From Lumnitzera littorea (taxonomy: Eukaryota; Streptophyta; Magnoliopsida; Myrtales; Combretaceae), in NCBI GenBank assembly GCA_024138015.1, contig JAMXBB010000002.1, positions 51,544,203 through 51,608,202 on the forward strand: a DNA stretch of 64,000 nucleotides, read 5' to 3'. Positions 45,286 through 58,297 of this stretch are shown here, one piece after another (position 1 is the stretch's first letter; the number at the start of each line of letters is the position of its first letter). A program made the translations under genes and the position numbers. The notes beneath the pieces were generated by a model. The model did no database searches, was not told the origin of the DNA, and worked only from the letters and a program-made list of their open reading frames with translations.

Positions 45286-46745
45286 GTTTAGATAAATTCA
45301 TGATATATACCAATGTAAATATAGTAAAGGGAAATTCAAGATTAGATTATGATAGGGACCCGGTTAAGAATGTTGAAATTGAGAATTAATGTGAACTTTC
45401 CTAAACTTCTGCAAAGGATTTGCTATAGTGTTTAAATTGATCCTACTATAGGTATGGTTGAGATTCTATACGGGCATCCTAAGACTTATTTAAGAGTTGT
45501 TTCTTATTCTTTTATAACTATCAAGGATGATGATGATGTTGAGAACTTGTTTGAAATAGGTAAAGATTTTAGGTAGACTCATATTCATCATTTGTATTTA
45601 AGGATTGAAGAAGCAGAAAGAGCTAAGCTTCATTGACAACATACATCTTGAGCAAATGCATTTGTATGTGCAATATCCATATAACCCATGATAGTTAACC
45701 AGCCTGCGATGGACAAGCTTAAGCCATTGACTATGTCTACACTTATGTGGAATGATGAAAATATCATTGATGAGTTTCGCTAGTCCCTTAAAAGGAGGTA
45801 TCACATGGCCTTGAGCTTCAATGTACAGGAGTTATAGATGATAAGGATGATGATTATGATTATGAGCCCAAGGGAGAGGAGGATGACGACACTAAGGATG
45901 ATGATGATGACGATCGTAAAGATGATGACAATGAGGACATTGTACCAAAAATGCTTGCTACGCATCCCCATAGCTTAAGCTTAATAAAATCGATCAGGTC
46001 CTAATACATCCACTAGATGTTTATATGACTAACTCAACTATTAGGGATTTTATCTCCTTTTTCAATACTAGTAGGGATGATGGCTACATAAACATTAAGA
46101 GATTTGTGAATTCCAAGTTAATAACCTATTAAATAGTGAAGATCTTAGCAAAGGTATGAGATTCAACAATGAGGAAAATTTTGCAAAAGTTGTTAAGATG
46201 TATCACATTAAGAATCACTATAACTTTACTATAGACAAATCTAAGAGGAGTAAGTATTTTGTTTTCTAGTTTAAGAGGGTTGATGCATCAAGATCATCAG
46301 TAGTTGGATTATAAATGTGGTCTCTAATGACCTCGGTACGAAGATTTCCCAATTGCACAATATTATTAATTAAGAGTTGTGTATATGGTGATAAATAAAA
46401 GGGTATGGTCAAGGAAGACAAAAGCTATTCAAATAGTGATTGGTAATTGAGAGAAATCATATGATGGTCTTCCTAAATTATATAATGCAATCCATATGAG
46501 TAACCTTAGAACAAAGGTTAAGTGGAGCTAGAATAAAATAGGAGAGCCAAATCTATCACACTTGAAGTACATTTTTTAGTCATTTGGATCGTGTTTTGAG
46601 GTGTGGAAATTCTACAAGCCCGTTATTAGTATTGATGGCACTTTCCTTATGGAAAGTATTCCCATAAGTTACTAATTGCCTGTAGCATGGATGACCCAAA
46701 CCATATAGCCCTGTTGGCCTTTTCCTTCGTAAATATTAAGTTGTG
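45279..46745 (+). pseudogene. MuDR-type transposase, N-terminal part, broken and truncated
   Basis: The start is near MVGLDKFMIYTN. Readable pieces in order: EILYGHPKTYLRVVSYSF with IKDDDDVENLFEIG, an N-terminal MuDR motif; an Asp-rich acidic stretch at about 45840-45960; SKGMRFNNEENFAKVVKMYHIK then NFTIDKSKRSKYF, which is the MuDR 'GMxFxxKxxVxxAVxxY' domain; and YKPVISIDGTF followed by KLLIACSMDDPNHIALLAFSFV. The Asp of IDGTF (46634-46636) is the first catalytic Asp of the DDE domain. The frame ends at an LTR insertion at 46746. Many stops. Confidence 0.85.
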
Positions 46746-49700
46746 TGTGAGACCCTAAACTTCGACCAACTAATAAGGACTTGAAGTGGTGACACATTCC
46801 AAATAAATATAGAACTTGGAAAATATGACCTGTGAAGTGATGAAATAAAGGGGTTGTAAGTAGCATGACTTACAATTATTATTACATAAAATAATTGCAA
46901 TTGTTGGAATAGGTAAATTTAAGGTTTTGGAAAATATTCTTAGAATCAAATAAATTTTTAATATAAGGTTCAAAAAGTTAAAAGAAATACCTTAGTAAAG
47001 TGTATTTTGTAAAATTAAGTCAACAAAATATTTAATTGAATAAAAACTTATCTTTACCGATAGTGAAAAATTAATGTCGTATACATGAAATGAGAGATTA
47101 GATTATAGAGAGGCCTTAAAAAAATTATCTAATTTATCAACATAATTATTTGAAGTCAATTGAGAGTAAAATAGCTAGTATAAGTATCTTATATAAAAGT
47201 GTATACCAAAATTGGAAAAATAATTATATATTATAAAATATACCTAAAGTTATATTCTAGTGAAGTTAAATAAAATGGAAACTTGCAATAGATAGCTAGA
47301 GAATTATTGGAAAGAAAATTTGGACATGGCTTTATGTAGAATAAGGATGGGAGGCACTTTGCAAAAGGTGGGTGATAAAAACAAAGTGTTAAAAATAAGA
47401 GGAAAAGAGATCTTTGTCCCTTAGAAAATATCTCCACAACAAAGGGGCTCCACAAAAATCAAAAACACACTTCTGAAATTTAGTTCACATATTCTAGGAT
47501 CTAAGAACAATAATGGTCAGCTTGGAAGCATCAATGATGAATTTTATAAAAATTAGGAAGAGATAGGGCAAAATTGGGTGAAATTTGAGTTCCTTCGGCT
47601 AGCCACCACCTAGGAATGAGCCAAACCACCTGAAAACAGAGGAGGTAATGCCAACTTGGGAAGACAAACCCCTACCCTCAAAAGGTGGCTGGAGTTGTAA
47701 GTATCGGTAAGTTTTGGTTTCCTCCAATTTTGATTTTATTTTTCTAAAAATAGCAAATGATTTCTAAAAATTGTGATTTTTAGGTTACTAAGGTAATTTT
47801 TTGTGTAGAGTCCAAAAATACAACTGGATTTCTCAAATTCTAACTTGAAATATGTGTTCCTTAGGAAATTAGGTCAAAAAACGGATCTTAATTTCAATTT
47901 TCAATAGCTTAAATGATAATGTTTTTATGTCAAAATTTATATACAAACATTTCAACATGTCTATTTTGATTCCATGATAGGAGTTCTCAAAAATTCAAAT
48001 GTTGAATTTTTGGGTTTTTCTTAGCTAGCATGCGTATTGCCAAAATTTCCTAAAATGGATTTTTTATTAAATAATTGGGTCTTCAAGTGCTTGTTTATTG
48101 CTATATTTGGAGTTTAAAGTGTTCTTTTGGTGATTCCTAATTGGAGTTGGACAAAAATGAACCCATGAATTGATTATAAGGTTATTGAATGAAGGTAGAG
48201 GATAACTTAAAGGAAACAGAAGGCAAGAATTCTACTTGATACTGACTCAAAAGTTAAATTAGAGGCGAAATTATTAGTGAGTAGTAAAATAGGAGAATCT
48301 CAAAGACTATGTCAAAGGAAATATTCTTGAGAACTTTGAAGATGCTAATCTTAGAGGAAAATTCAGAGAGTAAATTCCTTGAAATTATGAAGGTAACTGA
48401 ACATAGAAGTTATATCAAAGGGTGTTTATTGAAGAATTTAGAATACGTATCAAACTTAGAAGTTGACTCAGAGGGTGAACTTATTGTGAGTTTCAACACC
48501 CACATGGTTTAGAGAATAACTCAAAAGCCTCTCTAGTTAAATACTTTAAGGGTATATCGACTTAAGGAATAACTTAGAAGGTAACAAAGATAAAATAAAC
48601 TTACATCACTATTCTAAACTTCTAATATTTAGGGCTTATGATAATAAACTAATGACTAACCAACTTAATTCTTATGTAGACTAGTAAATTAGTTATATTT
48701 CATAATTTATATGTAGAATAAAGTACTACATTGAGATAAATATCGAGGAATCACCAATAAGGACAAGTTAGCAAGCAACTAAGTTCCAAGCAAATGGCTA
48801 TTTGCATATGCCTTAAGTAGACTTATGTCTACCCTTAACTTTGCATGCTCTATGATGTTTGGCTTGGTTAAACTTGGTTGCCTGTTGATATATTGTTTGA
48901 TGAATTATGAGGAGCTTCTTTTATAATTGTTGTTGACTGAAATATGCTTTGAGGTTGAATCTGGTTACCCTCATTACGTTGCTTAATGTTTATGCTACAT
49001 TTGCTAGGAGATGCACTAACTTGGGAAAAGCTAGGTCCTAACCCTACCTCCTAAGGTGTTTACTTAAGTGAACCAAACACCAAGGTCTTAGAATTGAAAA
49101 AACTACAAAGTAAGAGCTAGGTAATAAGAGATGAATATGTTTCCTTGGATTTACTGGGTTTTACTTGGCATATGCTTTAATGCATTCATGGCATCGTACA
49201 AAAAAGACCTATTGATCAAGTTTTCTAAAAACCGAGATATTGCTAAGATAATTTCCATATGAAAGGTTGGGTATATTAAGTGAACTGCTTGATTTATAAA
49301 AGCACAGTTTTCGAGTATATAGAGACTGCATTGTATTTTCTAAGCCAGTTATATGCTTAATTTTCCAACCATTCTATGAGGTTTTGATAGGCTGAAATGT
49401 TTACTATGTTCCTCAATTTATTATCTAGATGCCCGATTTGATTCAATTGAATCGGATGAGTTGCTAGACTGAGCTAGGATATCGGTACCAATGTATATCA
49501 CGTATGTGAGTATGACATATGCTTGTCACATTTGCATGGTTTGGTTAGGAAACTTTAAGTTAACAAAATTGGATTAACTACTTGAATGATGTGCTTGTTT
49601 TGTTATGCAGTAGCTGAGGGGATAAGTTTCTCTTATCCTTAGGTTATGGATGAATAAATAGAAGAATGTATCGATGTGATAAAGAGACTTCAAAAATCTT

Positions 49701-50055
49701 GCTAAAAATAGGCTCTTAAGAGAAGTTGTTGACTAAAAATAAGGCTTGAGTATAAGAAGATATCTTTTTAAGAAAACAATGGGTGTTATTTCATATTTAT
49801 AAAAGAGTTACTATGTTGTATAGAAGTATGTAAATGGGATACTTTGAGTACAACTTGCCAATGTAGAAGCTTTTGCTGTTGTTTGTCCTATTAAATGAGA
49901 AATTATTTAAAAGTAGTTATATATGGAATAAAAGAGCAGGTTAAATATAAATTCTGCCTTATCCTTAACTCAAGGATGACAATAACGAATTGTTTTCAAG
50001 TATTAGGAGTTTGAGAAAAATTTTTCAGAAGACACCTAAAAGGTAGGGTGTTACA
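46746..50055 (+). mobile_element. Solo LTR, Del/Tekay-like, 3.3 kb, inside the MULE transposase
   Basis: It begins TGTGAGACCC and ends GGGTGTTACA, imperfect inverted ends typical of the very long LTRs of Del/Tekay gypsies. There is no coding motif throughout, only short ORFs such as 48309-48512. The target duplication is TTGTG (46741-46745) versus TTGGG (50056-50060), four of five. The sequence after the right end is not a primer-binding site but host MULE DNA, so it is a solo LTR. Confidence 0.78.
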
Positions 50056-50640
50056 TTGGGTGAGACATTGCGTAGTTTATCAAGAAGCTAAAACCACATA
50101 TAGTAGGGATCATGGAGGCCTAGAACCAATATGCCTCATTCTAAACATCGTTAATGGATATTTAATAGGATCCTCCTTCTACACCACCAGCTCCACAAAA
50201 GAGAAGGTTTGTGAGTTCCCAAGATCATAGTCCTTCTTAGATATGTGTAGTTGATCCTTTATAATTCACTAAGCTACCTTAATAACAAATACTGACATGA
50301 TAGTCAGAAGCCTTAACCATTATTGAAGAAAGGAGGTCTACCGAGGGTTTGATGTCATGAATATCTCGAGTCTTTAGTAAGACTAAGAGGAAGAAGAATT
50401 AGATGTATTTATTCATGTGTTTTAGATAAACAACTTGATTGACAATTTGTAGAAGGATGCATTTAAGTTGAAGTTGCTTTATTGATATTCATTTCTAAGT
50501 TGTAGGTATCTTTACTAATATTTAATTTTGAGGATATGAGTTGAAGCTTGGAGTTGGGGGTATGCGCTAGAGTTGTGCTTTTGTTATTTGATTAGATGAA
50601 TTGTTTCATTATTAAGGCTTTGCTATGTTGTATTTTATAG
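50056..50640 (+). pseudogene. Probable 3' coding/UTR remnant of the MULE
   Basis: Text after the solo LTR includes a Pro-rich, Lys/Arg-containing piece (DPPSTPPAPQKRRFV, about 50170-50212), reminiscent of the C-terminal tail of MuDR-type transposases. The catalytic middle of the protein is absent. Assignment is tentative. Confidence 0.45.
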
Positions 50641-50689
50641 GGGGCTAATACCTATCTTAATGTGACTTTTCTAGGTTTGTAATAGGAAA

Positions 50690-50884
50690 TACGCCTTTTT
50701 GAAAAGCGCCTTTCTTGTATTTTATATAAAGATTTTAGAAAGGTGACTTCTTCTAGTTTTTGTCAAAAGAAAAAGGTGCTTGCTAGAAAGGTGCCTTCTT
50801 CTACTCTTATAATAGAAAGAAAAGGCATCTTCACAACCCCATAACATAATATGTTTTTATGGAGCCCCTTTTTAATTTTTTTTC
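50690..50884. repeat. Right terminal inverted repeat of the MULE
   Basis: It is the reverse-complement partner of 44228-44400. Directly outside it is a small hairpin, GAGGAATG...CATTCCTC (50885-50912), which the left side lacks. Confidence 0.72.
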
Positions 50885-50912
50885 GAGGAATGCACTTAGG
50901 TACATTCCTCCA

Positions 50913-51641
50913 TAATTTTATGTAAGCCATTTTTGGATTTTTTTTCTCTTAAGTACCCATTTTAAGGATTTTTTTCCTTTTTTTTTTTTTAAGGAAAGGC
51001 AATAATCTTTTCCTTTCCTCATTTCATAGGAGTTGACTACATAAATACTTTAATTAGGAAAAAGAAAAGATCAATTATATTAAGTTTGGTACACTAGAAC
51101 GATCTTTGAAATGGAATTAGATTTGGAATGATAAATCCTTTTATATATTTGGAAATGCCTACGGATGGAATGAGATGAAATGTACGTATAGTTAGGTTGA
51201 TCAGGAGTAGGGTGGGTAGGGTAAACCAAAACCTTACTTATAGCATCCTAGAACCATCTTGAGATCTATAGCCCATAAAGGGAATAGCGTATCCTGTGGA
51301 ATCTGTCAATTTGTTCTATCTTCCTCCCATAACTAGATATATTATTTTCCACTAAAAAAATTACTTTGCAAAAATACGTTGAACTTAGATGTTAAATGAT
51401 GCTCTTTATTAGTAAAACAAATAAATAGTAAACATACTTGGTGCTTACATAAAAGAAAATAAAATATAAGGTTCTTTATAACTAATGATATATATTGTCT
51501 CTTGAAGTTTAAAGTTTTTACTTTCGATTTTCTATTCGGTTTGAACTATTTCTTTTTAATATCAAAATAATATTGTTTTTATTCTTTTAGCTTTCTTAAA
51601 CAAACAAAATAATAGGTTATTTTTCATGTGTGAATATATAT
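50913..51641. other. Gene-free AT-rich stretch
   Basis: Nothing recognised apart from T runs near 50940-50990. Confidence 0.6.
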
Positions 51642-51650
51642 TATATTGTT

Positions 51651-52156
51651 AGGAAAAGTACATTTTTAGTCCTTAGTATTCATCTACTATTATATTTAAG
51701 TTCTTAATCATTTTTTTTCTTTTATTTGAATCCTCAATATTTTCAAAACTTTACAAAAGTAGGATTTTTATAAATTCCATTAAGCTAGACATTCATCTAT
51801 TGCACATATTATCTTCAAATTGGTCTAAAAATAATTAATTTAATAAAATGATAATATTAAATATATTTAATTACATAATATAATAAAAATAATATTTATA
51901 TATTTAATCATATAATATAATAAAATAATTAAAAAGTAAGAATAAGAAGCTAAATTTTTTTGCATTAATTCCACCTACATTGGCCAATTATCCTAACTCT
52001 AATGAGAAGCTAGCATATGTATAAGATAGGAGTAAAATTTAATGGAAATCCTACATTTATAAATTTTTGAAATGATTAAGGACCCAAATAGAAGAAAAAA
52101 AATAATTAGGATTTAAATAGAAAAATAAATAAACAATAAGGATAAAAGTGTTTCAT
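51651..52156. mobile_element. MITE with 9-bp target duplication (MULE-like), 506 bp
   Basis: The left arm (from AGGAAAAGTACATTTTTAG) and the reverse complement of the right arm (ATGAAACACTTTTATCC) match over about 130 bases, including blocks equivalent to TTAATCATTTTTTT and GTAGGATTT. It is bordered by TATATTGTT (51642-51650) and TATATTATT (52157-52165), 8 of 9 matching. The centre is AT-rich and non-coding. Confidence 0.85.
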
Positions 52157-53029
52157 TATATTATTTAATAAAATTTAGATGGTATATATATAATACCTTG
52201 GAATTTGAACCATTATACCTTAGAGTACAGGCTCCAAGCTAGGTATGGGCCTTGTATAAGTAAGTTTTAGAAAAACTAATACCTAGAATCTATCTTATAA
52301 CCCTTAATACCTACTTAGAACTTACTCTTAATTATTAGATGTTATAATTATGTTGCATGATACATAAGTAGTGTAGACTCTATAAATTTAACCTTCTAAA
52401 CATAGTATCGGACTCGAGTATCGTAGACATTTCTCTAAGTCAAAAAGACCACATAAGATGAAAACCGACTAAAGTTTTAAACTCGAAACTTAAAACGAAC
52501 TTGAAAGATACTATTATACGATTTGGAAACCCTAATTATACAAGAAAATCTCAATTCTTACATACGTGTACTTTTAAAAATATAAACCTAAACTTAATAG
52601 GAATTGTAAATATTAAATCATAAAAATTTTTAAATTAATAAAATTATCTTAATGCTTGAAAAGCCATAAATTAATAAAATTATCAATAATTTTGTGAAAT
52701 CGTATAAAACTGATAATAAACGAATCATGGATTATTTCAAGTAATAATAAACAACAAAATTAAACTAATTAAAGAAATAAATTAATAAATTTACAAAAAT
52801 TATTTTACTTTTGTACATAAGTAGCCCCACAATATTTATATATATAAATATATTATTAAGCAATTTCCTTCTCTTTTGTTAATCTATCATATGATATATA
52901 TATATATATATATATATGTTGCATAATAAAGCGATATTCCTAAATAATTAAGCCAATTAAACCTTAAACTCCTAAGTGTAAGTAAATTATTCTCGAGTTG
53001 GTAAAAAACCCTAAAACATACTTAATCTC

Positions 53030-54130
53030 ACTCAAACTTTAAAACATACTTAAACTCAGTCGAACCCAAAACCTTGGGATAACTAGGGACTTATAACCCT
53101 AAATAAATAATTAAAAACATAATTTCAATAAATTTTATTCAACTTTAGAAAACTCTAAAATTTCTTAAGAGGCAAATCACAACCGACAAATTAATTTGAG
53201 AACCAAACCCTAAAAGAATTTCATATAAAACAATTCCCTTATTTTCACTTATAAGCCATGTTATATATGGATAAGTTGTAAACCTTACTTTTTAGCAAAC
53301 TTGTGATTCAACTAAGAACACTTCCCCAATATTCCCAAGGATAAACTAAGCTAATAATTCAAGTTTACATTTAAAAACAAATTTAATTTCTAATTTGAAA
53401 CTCTATTATCGATAAAACTCAAATACAAGAACCATAAACTCTAAATCCAAAACACTAAAACAATTAAGGACTTATAACCCTAAGCAGCTAATTAAGAATT
53501 TAATTAGAATAATTTTATTCAACTCTAGAAATTTTCATAATTTTATAATAATTAAATCATAACTTACAAATCAATTTAAGAGGCAAACTCTAAAAGAATT
53601 TTATATAAGACATCTCCTTATCTTCTTGCATAAGATTTGTGCACATGAATAAGTAAATCAACCAATCATCCTAAATAACTTATTGATTGATAAATATAAA
53701 CCCAACTTTTAGTGGGCCCATGATTCAATTAAAATTATCGTCCGAACGTTTCCAAGGATCAACAAAACTAAGAATTTAAGTTTACATTTAGAAACAAATC
53801 AAATTTTTCCAATTCAAAAACCAATTATCGATAAAACCTGAACTTGAAGAACTACGAGCTCTAAAGTCACTTAAAACCCTAAACCCTAAAATAATTAAGG
53901 AATTTTAACCCTAAGTAATTAATCAATAATTTAATTTGAATAATTTCATTCAACTTTAGAAAATTTCACAATTTTATAGAAATCGAATCATAAATTACAA
54001 AACAATGCAAGATGAAAACCTTAAAACAATTTTCTATAAGACTATGCCCCTTATTTTCATGTCTAAGCCTTATACATCAATAAGTAGACCAACCAATCAT
54101 TTTAGATAACTTATCAATTGAGAGTTAGAA
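53030..54130. repeat. Three diverged tandem repeats of about 0.4 kb
   Basis: The unit start 'aaggacttataaccct' recurs at 53085, 53466 and 53897 (spacings 381 and 431). Each is followed by similar text ('ttcattcaactttagaaa', then 'ataagcc'-like and 'caagtttacattta' blocks). Confidence 0.85.
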
Positions 54131-54311
54131 TTATTTATCAATTGATAACTTATCAAAATCTAGTGATAAGAAATTTTCCTTATCACCCCTTCACTTATAC
54201 TATATATGGATAATTTTTCATAAGATTTCACATGCTTAACTTCATTAAATGAGACAAGATCATTCCATGACCCTAAAGGACATTAAATGGCAGATTTGAA
54301 CAAAGAGAAAA

Positions 54312-54343
54312 GGGGGGGGGGGGGGGGAGGGGGGTGGGTGGGT
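54312..54343. repeat. Poly-G / G-quadruplex-prone tract
   Basis: A run of 16 G is followed by further G groups separated by A or T. It meets the usual pattern for a four-strand G structure on the plus strand. Confidence 0.9.
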
Positions 54344-57300
54344 GCATACTCTTGTCTTTCAACCATCAATCACTTTCTCTTACATACCACTATTTACTCC
54401 TTAATGCTTACATCATCAATAGTTGTAATTGTTGATTTTTGTGTAAGCTACAAAACAATCAATTAAAGCTTCTTGCACACGCTTCTTTTCTCATTCAAAA
54501 ATCTGCCACTCTCTCCCTCTTTCACTCCCATTTTCACTTCCTTTTCTCTCACTTTAAATACAAATCAAAAGAAGAAATCCAACTCCATAAAATCCTAACA
54601 TTGCCGCCACCATTTTTGCTTCAATACTCACGACACCAAGCTTTATTTTGTGCCCTCTATTTGTCAACTTCAAAAACCACTTTTAGGAACTTTAAAATAT
54701 CTTCAAAGCCCCACTTCAAAGATCAAGACTCTAGTTCCAAAAGAGCTTGCAAGAAGAAGGAGGGAAAACAAGGAACATAAGAGGGTACTTAGTTGTACAA
54801 CCATCGTTTCTATGCTTTTAGGACGAATAAGTTGTTTCTTTGTGTAAGTGGTTTAGTGTTACGTGTTAGTGGTTTAGTGTTACATGTTAGGAGATCATGT
54901 TTTCATGAAGATATTAGCATGATCATAAGATGATAAAATAGCTAGACCACCTTAAAAAGTAAGCTTGTGAACCCCTTTACATGAAAGTTGAATTATGAGC
55001 ATACTAAGTTGGTGTTATATAAAGATATATGTTTAACACTTAGAATAGAAGATTTTAAGTTAAGAAAATCATGAAATGTGTACATGAATGAGGAGACATC
55101 ATGCTGGATGTGGAGTACATGTGAGCCATTTAGATGTTATTTCCATTTTTATTAAGTTAAAGATGCTCAAACCTAGCCTTAGGTAAAGGAAAATCCATTA
55201 CATGAAGTTTTTATGAAGAAATCAACTTTGTATGACATGATCTATGATATGGAAGTCTTATTTCTTTGTATGAAGCATGAGTTAAAGAATCATCTTACGG
55301 AAGAAAAGTAAAGTTAAGATTTGGATACAAGTAGTTTAAGTGCATGATCTAACACCTAAACTCAAGGAAATGATGAAACAAATTAAAAGACCAAGTGAGA
55401 ACCCTTTGGAATCATCATGACCAGATCTGAAACATGGGTAACAAACACTTAAAAATATGATAAAAGTAAATGAACAAAGTGAAAAGATCAACTAAAGCAA
55501 GTATAGTAAGTATACAAAGCCTAAAACTCAAAACCGAGTCTAAAACTCTCAAAACAAGCTAAGAACTCTAAGTTGGGCCTTCAATAAAATTATGACCAGC
55601 ACTTTAAAACATTAAGAGAGGTTGTTTTGAAGCCCATAAGAAATCCAACTAAGGCTCCATAAGCTCACCAAAGTCACTAACTTTAGTTTGAACAAAAAAC
55701 AAGCTTATTTGATAACTTAAGCCCACTAAAGAGCCCATGAAGTGGTTGTTACCCTTAGGAGTATAAATCAAAGTTATAAATCTAATCTCAAGGAGTATTT
55801 TGAGCTTAGGATAAAATCTTAAGACTAAGCCCAAGGGATTTCTCAAGTTATCAAAAAGCCCATTTACCAAACAAGGCCTAAAAGTACTCTAAAACATGAG
55901 GATCGCTATTGTTCTGACCTATGGATAGATTTTCATGCCTCATTTTGAAAATCTAACCTCACTACGTTAAAGTACACTCGAAAATGGTGAAGATTGACTA
56001 TAAGATTATAAAAATTGGATTTAAAATGAGAAAGTTATACGTGATTGAACTTTTAAGTAAAACCGGGAAAAAATTATGAAACCAGGTCAAAACTATAACT
56101 TAAAGGGTTTTAGCTTAGTTTTCTAGGTTTTATTTCAAATCCTTATAGTATCGTATTTGCAATGTCCAGGAGACCTAGCTTTTGGGAGATGACCTATCCC
56201 GGATTATTTTGATTGATCCGTATGGTTGAGTGAGTAAATTCCCAATGACTCTTTACTTGATTTTGCTTGTAGAATAGATGCATCTAAACTTATATATATA
56301 AATTTGGATGCTTGTAGGATATGGGAAATGCATGTGTTTGAATTTGTGGATGAATGCGATGACTTGTTAATTATATATAATAATGGGAATTGTTTGTACT
56401 AATATGTACATGCGAATTGTATGGAATGAAATTGTCTGATCACCTTGAAAATCGAGTTAATCACTTATATGATTGGGAAATCAAAATGAATCATGCATTC
56501 CCCATATTGCATATGGATAACACCGACTGCCACTTCATGCAGAAGATGGGAAGGGACTCACAGGAGGACGTGCACTAGCTATGTCATCATATATATTGAG
56601 TCTTTGTCTTAAGCTGATGGGCTTACTAGGTGTTGGGAGACGCTAACCGTTGGTGAGGGGCCGAGTCTTGTGGCTTCTGCTTAGAGCGTGTGTTTATAGA
56701 TTGTAGAGGTCACTACACTATTAGACTTGGGATTTTGAAAATATGATTTACTATTCGGTAATGAAAGTATATATATGTATATATATACATAGTTTTGTTT
56801 TGACTTAAGTACAATAGTGCTAATGAATTAAAACCTAAGGTCTAGAACCAGGATTTTGGTTTGGGTCGGTTAATTATCTCCAAACCCCGACTACAGGGAG
56901 TGTAATTTCGAGTCGTATGCAGTTCCTAGGTCACTGCATACGTTGTATGATATATTGATTGTTCATGCATTCATATGATTGTACATCTAATAAATTTCTA
57001 TCATGCGGTATTGATGAGGGTAATTATCTCACTTAGTGTAAGCTTACACCCTAACAGTTCTTTTCCTTACAGGTTGATCGATAATTGGGAATGAGATAGG
57101 AATCAAGTGTAGAGAGTTACCATTGAATCAGTATGATGAAAAGCTTGTGTAGTTAATTCGGAATGCTCCGAAAAACGACTAATGTCTCAATTAAGTTTAT
57201 TATCTTTAGTAAGTTTAGAATTTTCTGGAATTGTCTATCTTATTTCATTATTTTGGTAGGGGATACCGATTCTCTGCGGTTTTGAGGAATTGTGAAAAAA

Positions 57301-57486
57301 AAAAAAATGGATATCTGTAATTATTTATATTATATGATGAGTCAATGAACTAAAATTGAAGACTCTAGCAAATCACCATTTAGAGTCTTGCAATCTCTGA
57401 CTTGCAAGGTAATTTTCTTATCATGGGTGCACACGCGATATGAAAATTTTAGGCAATACTATTAGGCTCCTCCTAGGTTCGCTACA

Positions 57487-58288
57487 AGTAGTTTGTTAAT
57501 AATGATTAATGAGAGTAGAGAGAAATTGCAATTTCCTATAGAATAGAATTCCCTTTGAAGTTGTGATGGCTAATTTTAAGTAATCGCGATTTTGCTCTTT
57601 AACAATGATTCTAAACAAAGAAAAGGAAATGGAATCCTAAATTTAGGGACCATTTTTGTATACCAAATGCAATATAATAAGCTTTTAAACAAATAAAATA
57701 AATCAAGAGCACTTTTGGTAAAAGGGAAATTAAAAAAAAAAAAGCATGAGCACAAGCATACTTAAATGGGGCTAAATCTAAGAAAAATGAGTAAATATAC
57801 ACCGTTGTGTCCAGGTTCATATTTTTCTTTTAACCAAATTTTTATACACTAATAAATTTCGATGAAATGCTAGTTGATATATCTTATTTTTACCTTTTAA
57901 GTTACTTAGTATCATTCTTGCCTTTGCAACCTATTGCTTCGATGCTCAAGCACCATTTCCACAAGTTATCTCTATGCTGCCTAAAAACTTTCATGTTAAA
58001 CCATTTTATGAGATCTTTAATATGGAGATATTTAGTAGCAACTATTTCACCATAAAACTATCAAGGAACATAGATATACAATAAGCAAACCATGTGTCAA
58101 ACAAAAAATTCACCCTAAATCATATCACTGAAGGCAACAGCAAACAAACTCACCATAGAAAATTTCCACAATTGGGAGATGATAAATTTAAACTAAGTAG
58201 GAAGCTATGGCAATGAATACAATAACCTACTTGAAGACCAAAAGGCTTCAAATGTTCTTATAGTTGAAATTCATCAAGGGAGTATAAA
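57487..58288. other. Gene-free stretch
   Basis: No coding motif or repeat partner is recognised. Confidence 0.55.
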
Positions 58289-58297
58289 AATAAAAAG

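Larger units (their letters stand above)
44228..50884 (+). mobile_element. MULE (Mutator-like) DNA transposon with mudrA-type remnant, split by a solo LTR
   Basis: The left terminal sequence (44228-44300) and the reverse complement of the right terminal sequence (50815-50884) share blocks such as AACATATTATGTT, an AAAAAGGGGCT-like block and a GTGAA...AGGCC/TGCC block. Inner parts of both ends carry several 'aaaggtgcctt'-type subrepeats. Between them lies a plus-strand MuDR-type transposase start (45279-46745). A 9-bp duplication could not be identified; similarity may extend further out on both sides. Without the inserted LTR the element is about 3.3 kb, short for an autonomous MULE, so it is also internally deleted. 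Confidence 0.75.
52190..57486 (+). mobile_element. Probable long solo LTR or LTR-derived block (Del/Tekay-like)
   Basis: It is a 5.3-kb non-coding block. The start resembles TGTAATACCTTGGAA with changes; the end GGTTCGCTACA (57476-57486) is a familiar end of Del/Tekay LTRs. Near 57010-57110 is the 'taattatctcacttag' then 'ccttacaggttgatcg' passage seen in such LTRs upstream of their end, and a related passage occurs in reverse in the solo LTR at 60082-63876. No target duplication was found and the left end is uncertain. ORFs 54439-54780 and 55649-55870 have no family resemblance. Confidence 0.5.

Noticed and set aside
54439..54847. 113-codon plus-strand ORF, possible small gene
   Set aside because: It lies in a CT-rich part of an LTR-like block, lacks family resemblance, and overlaps a second ORF in another frame; more likely chance openness.
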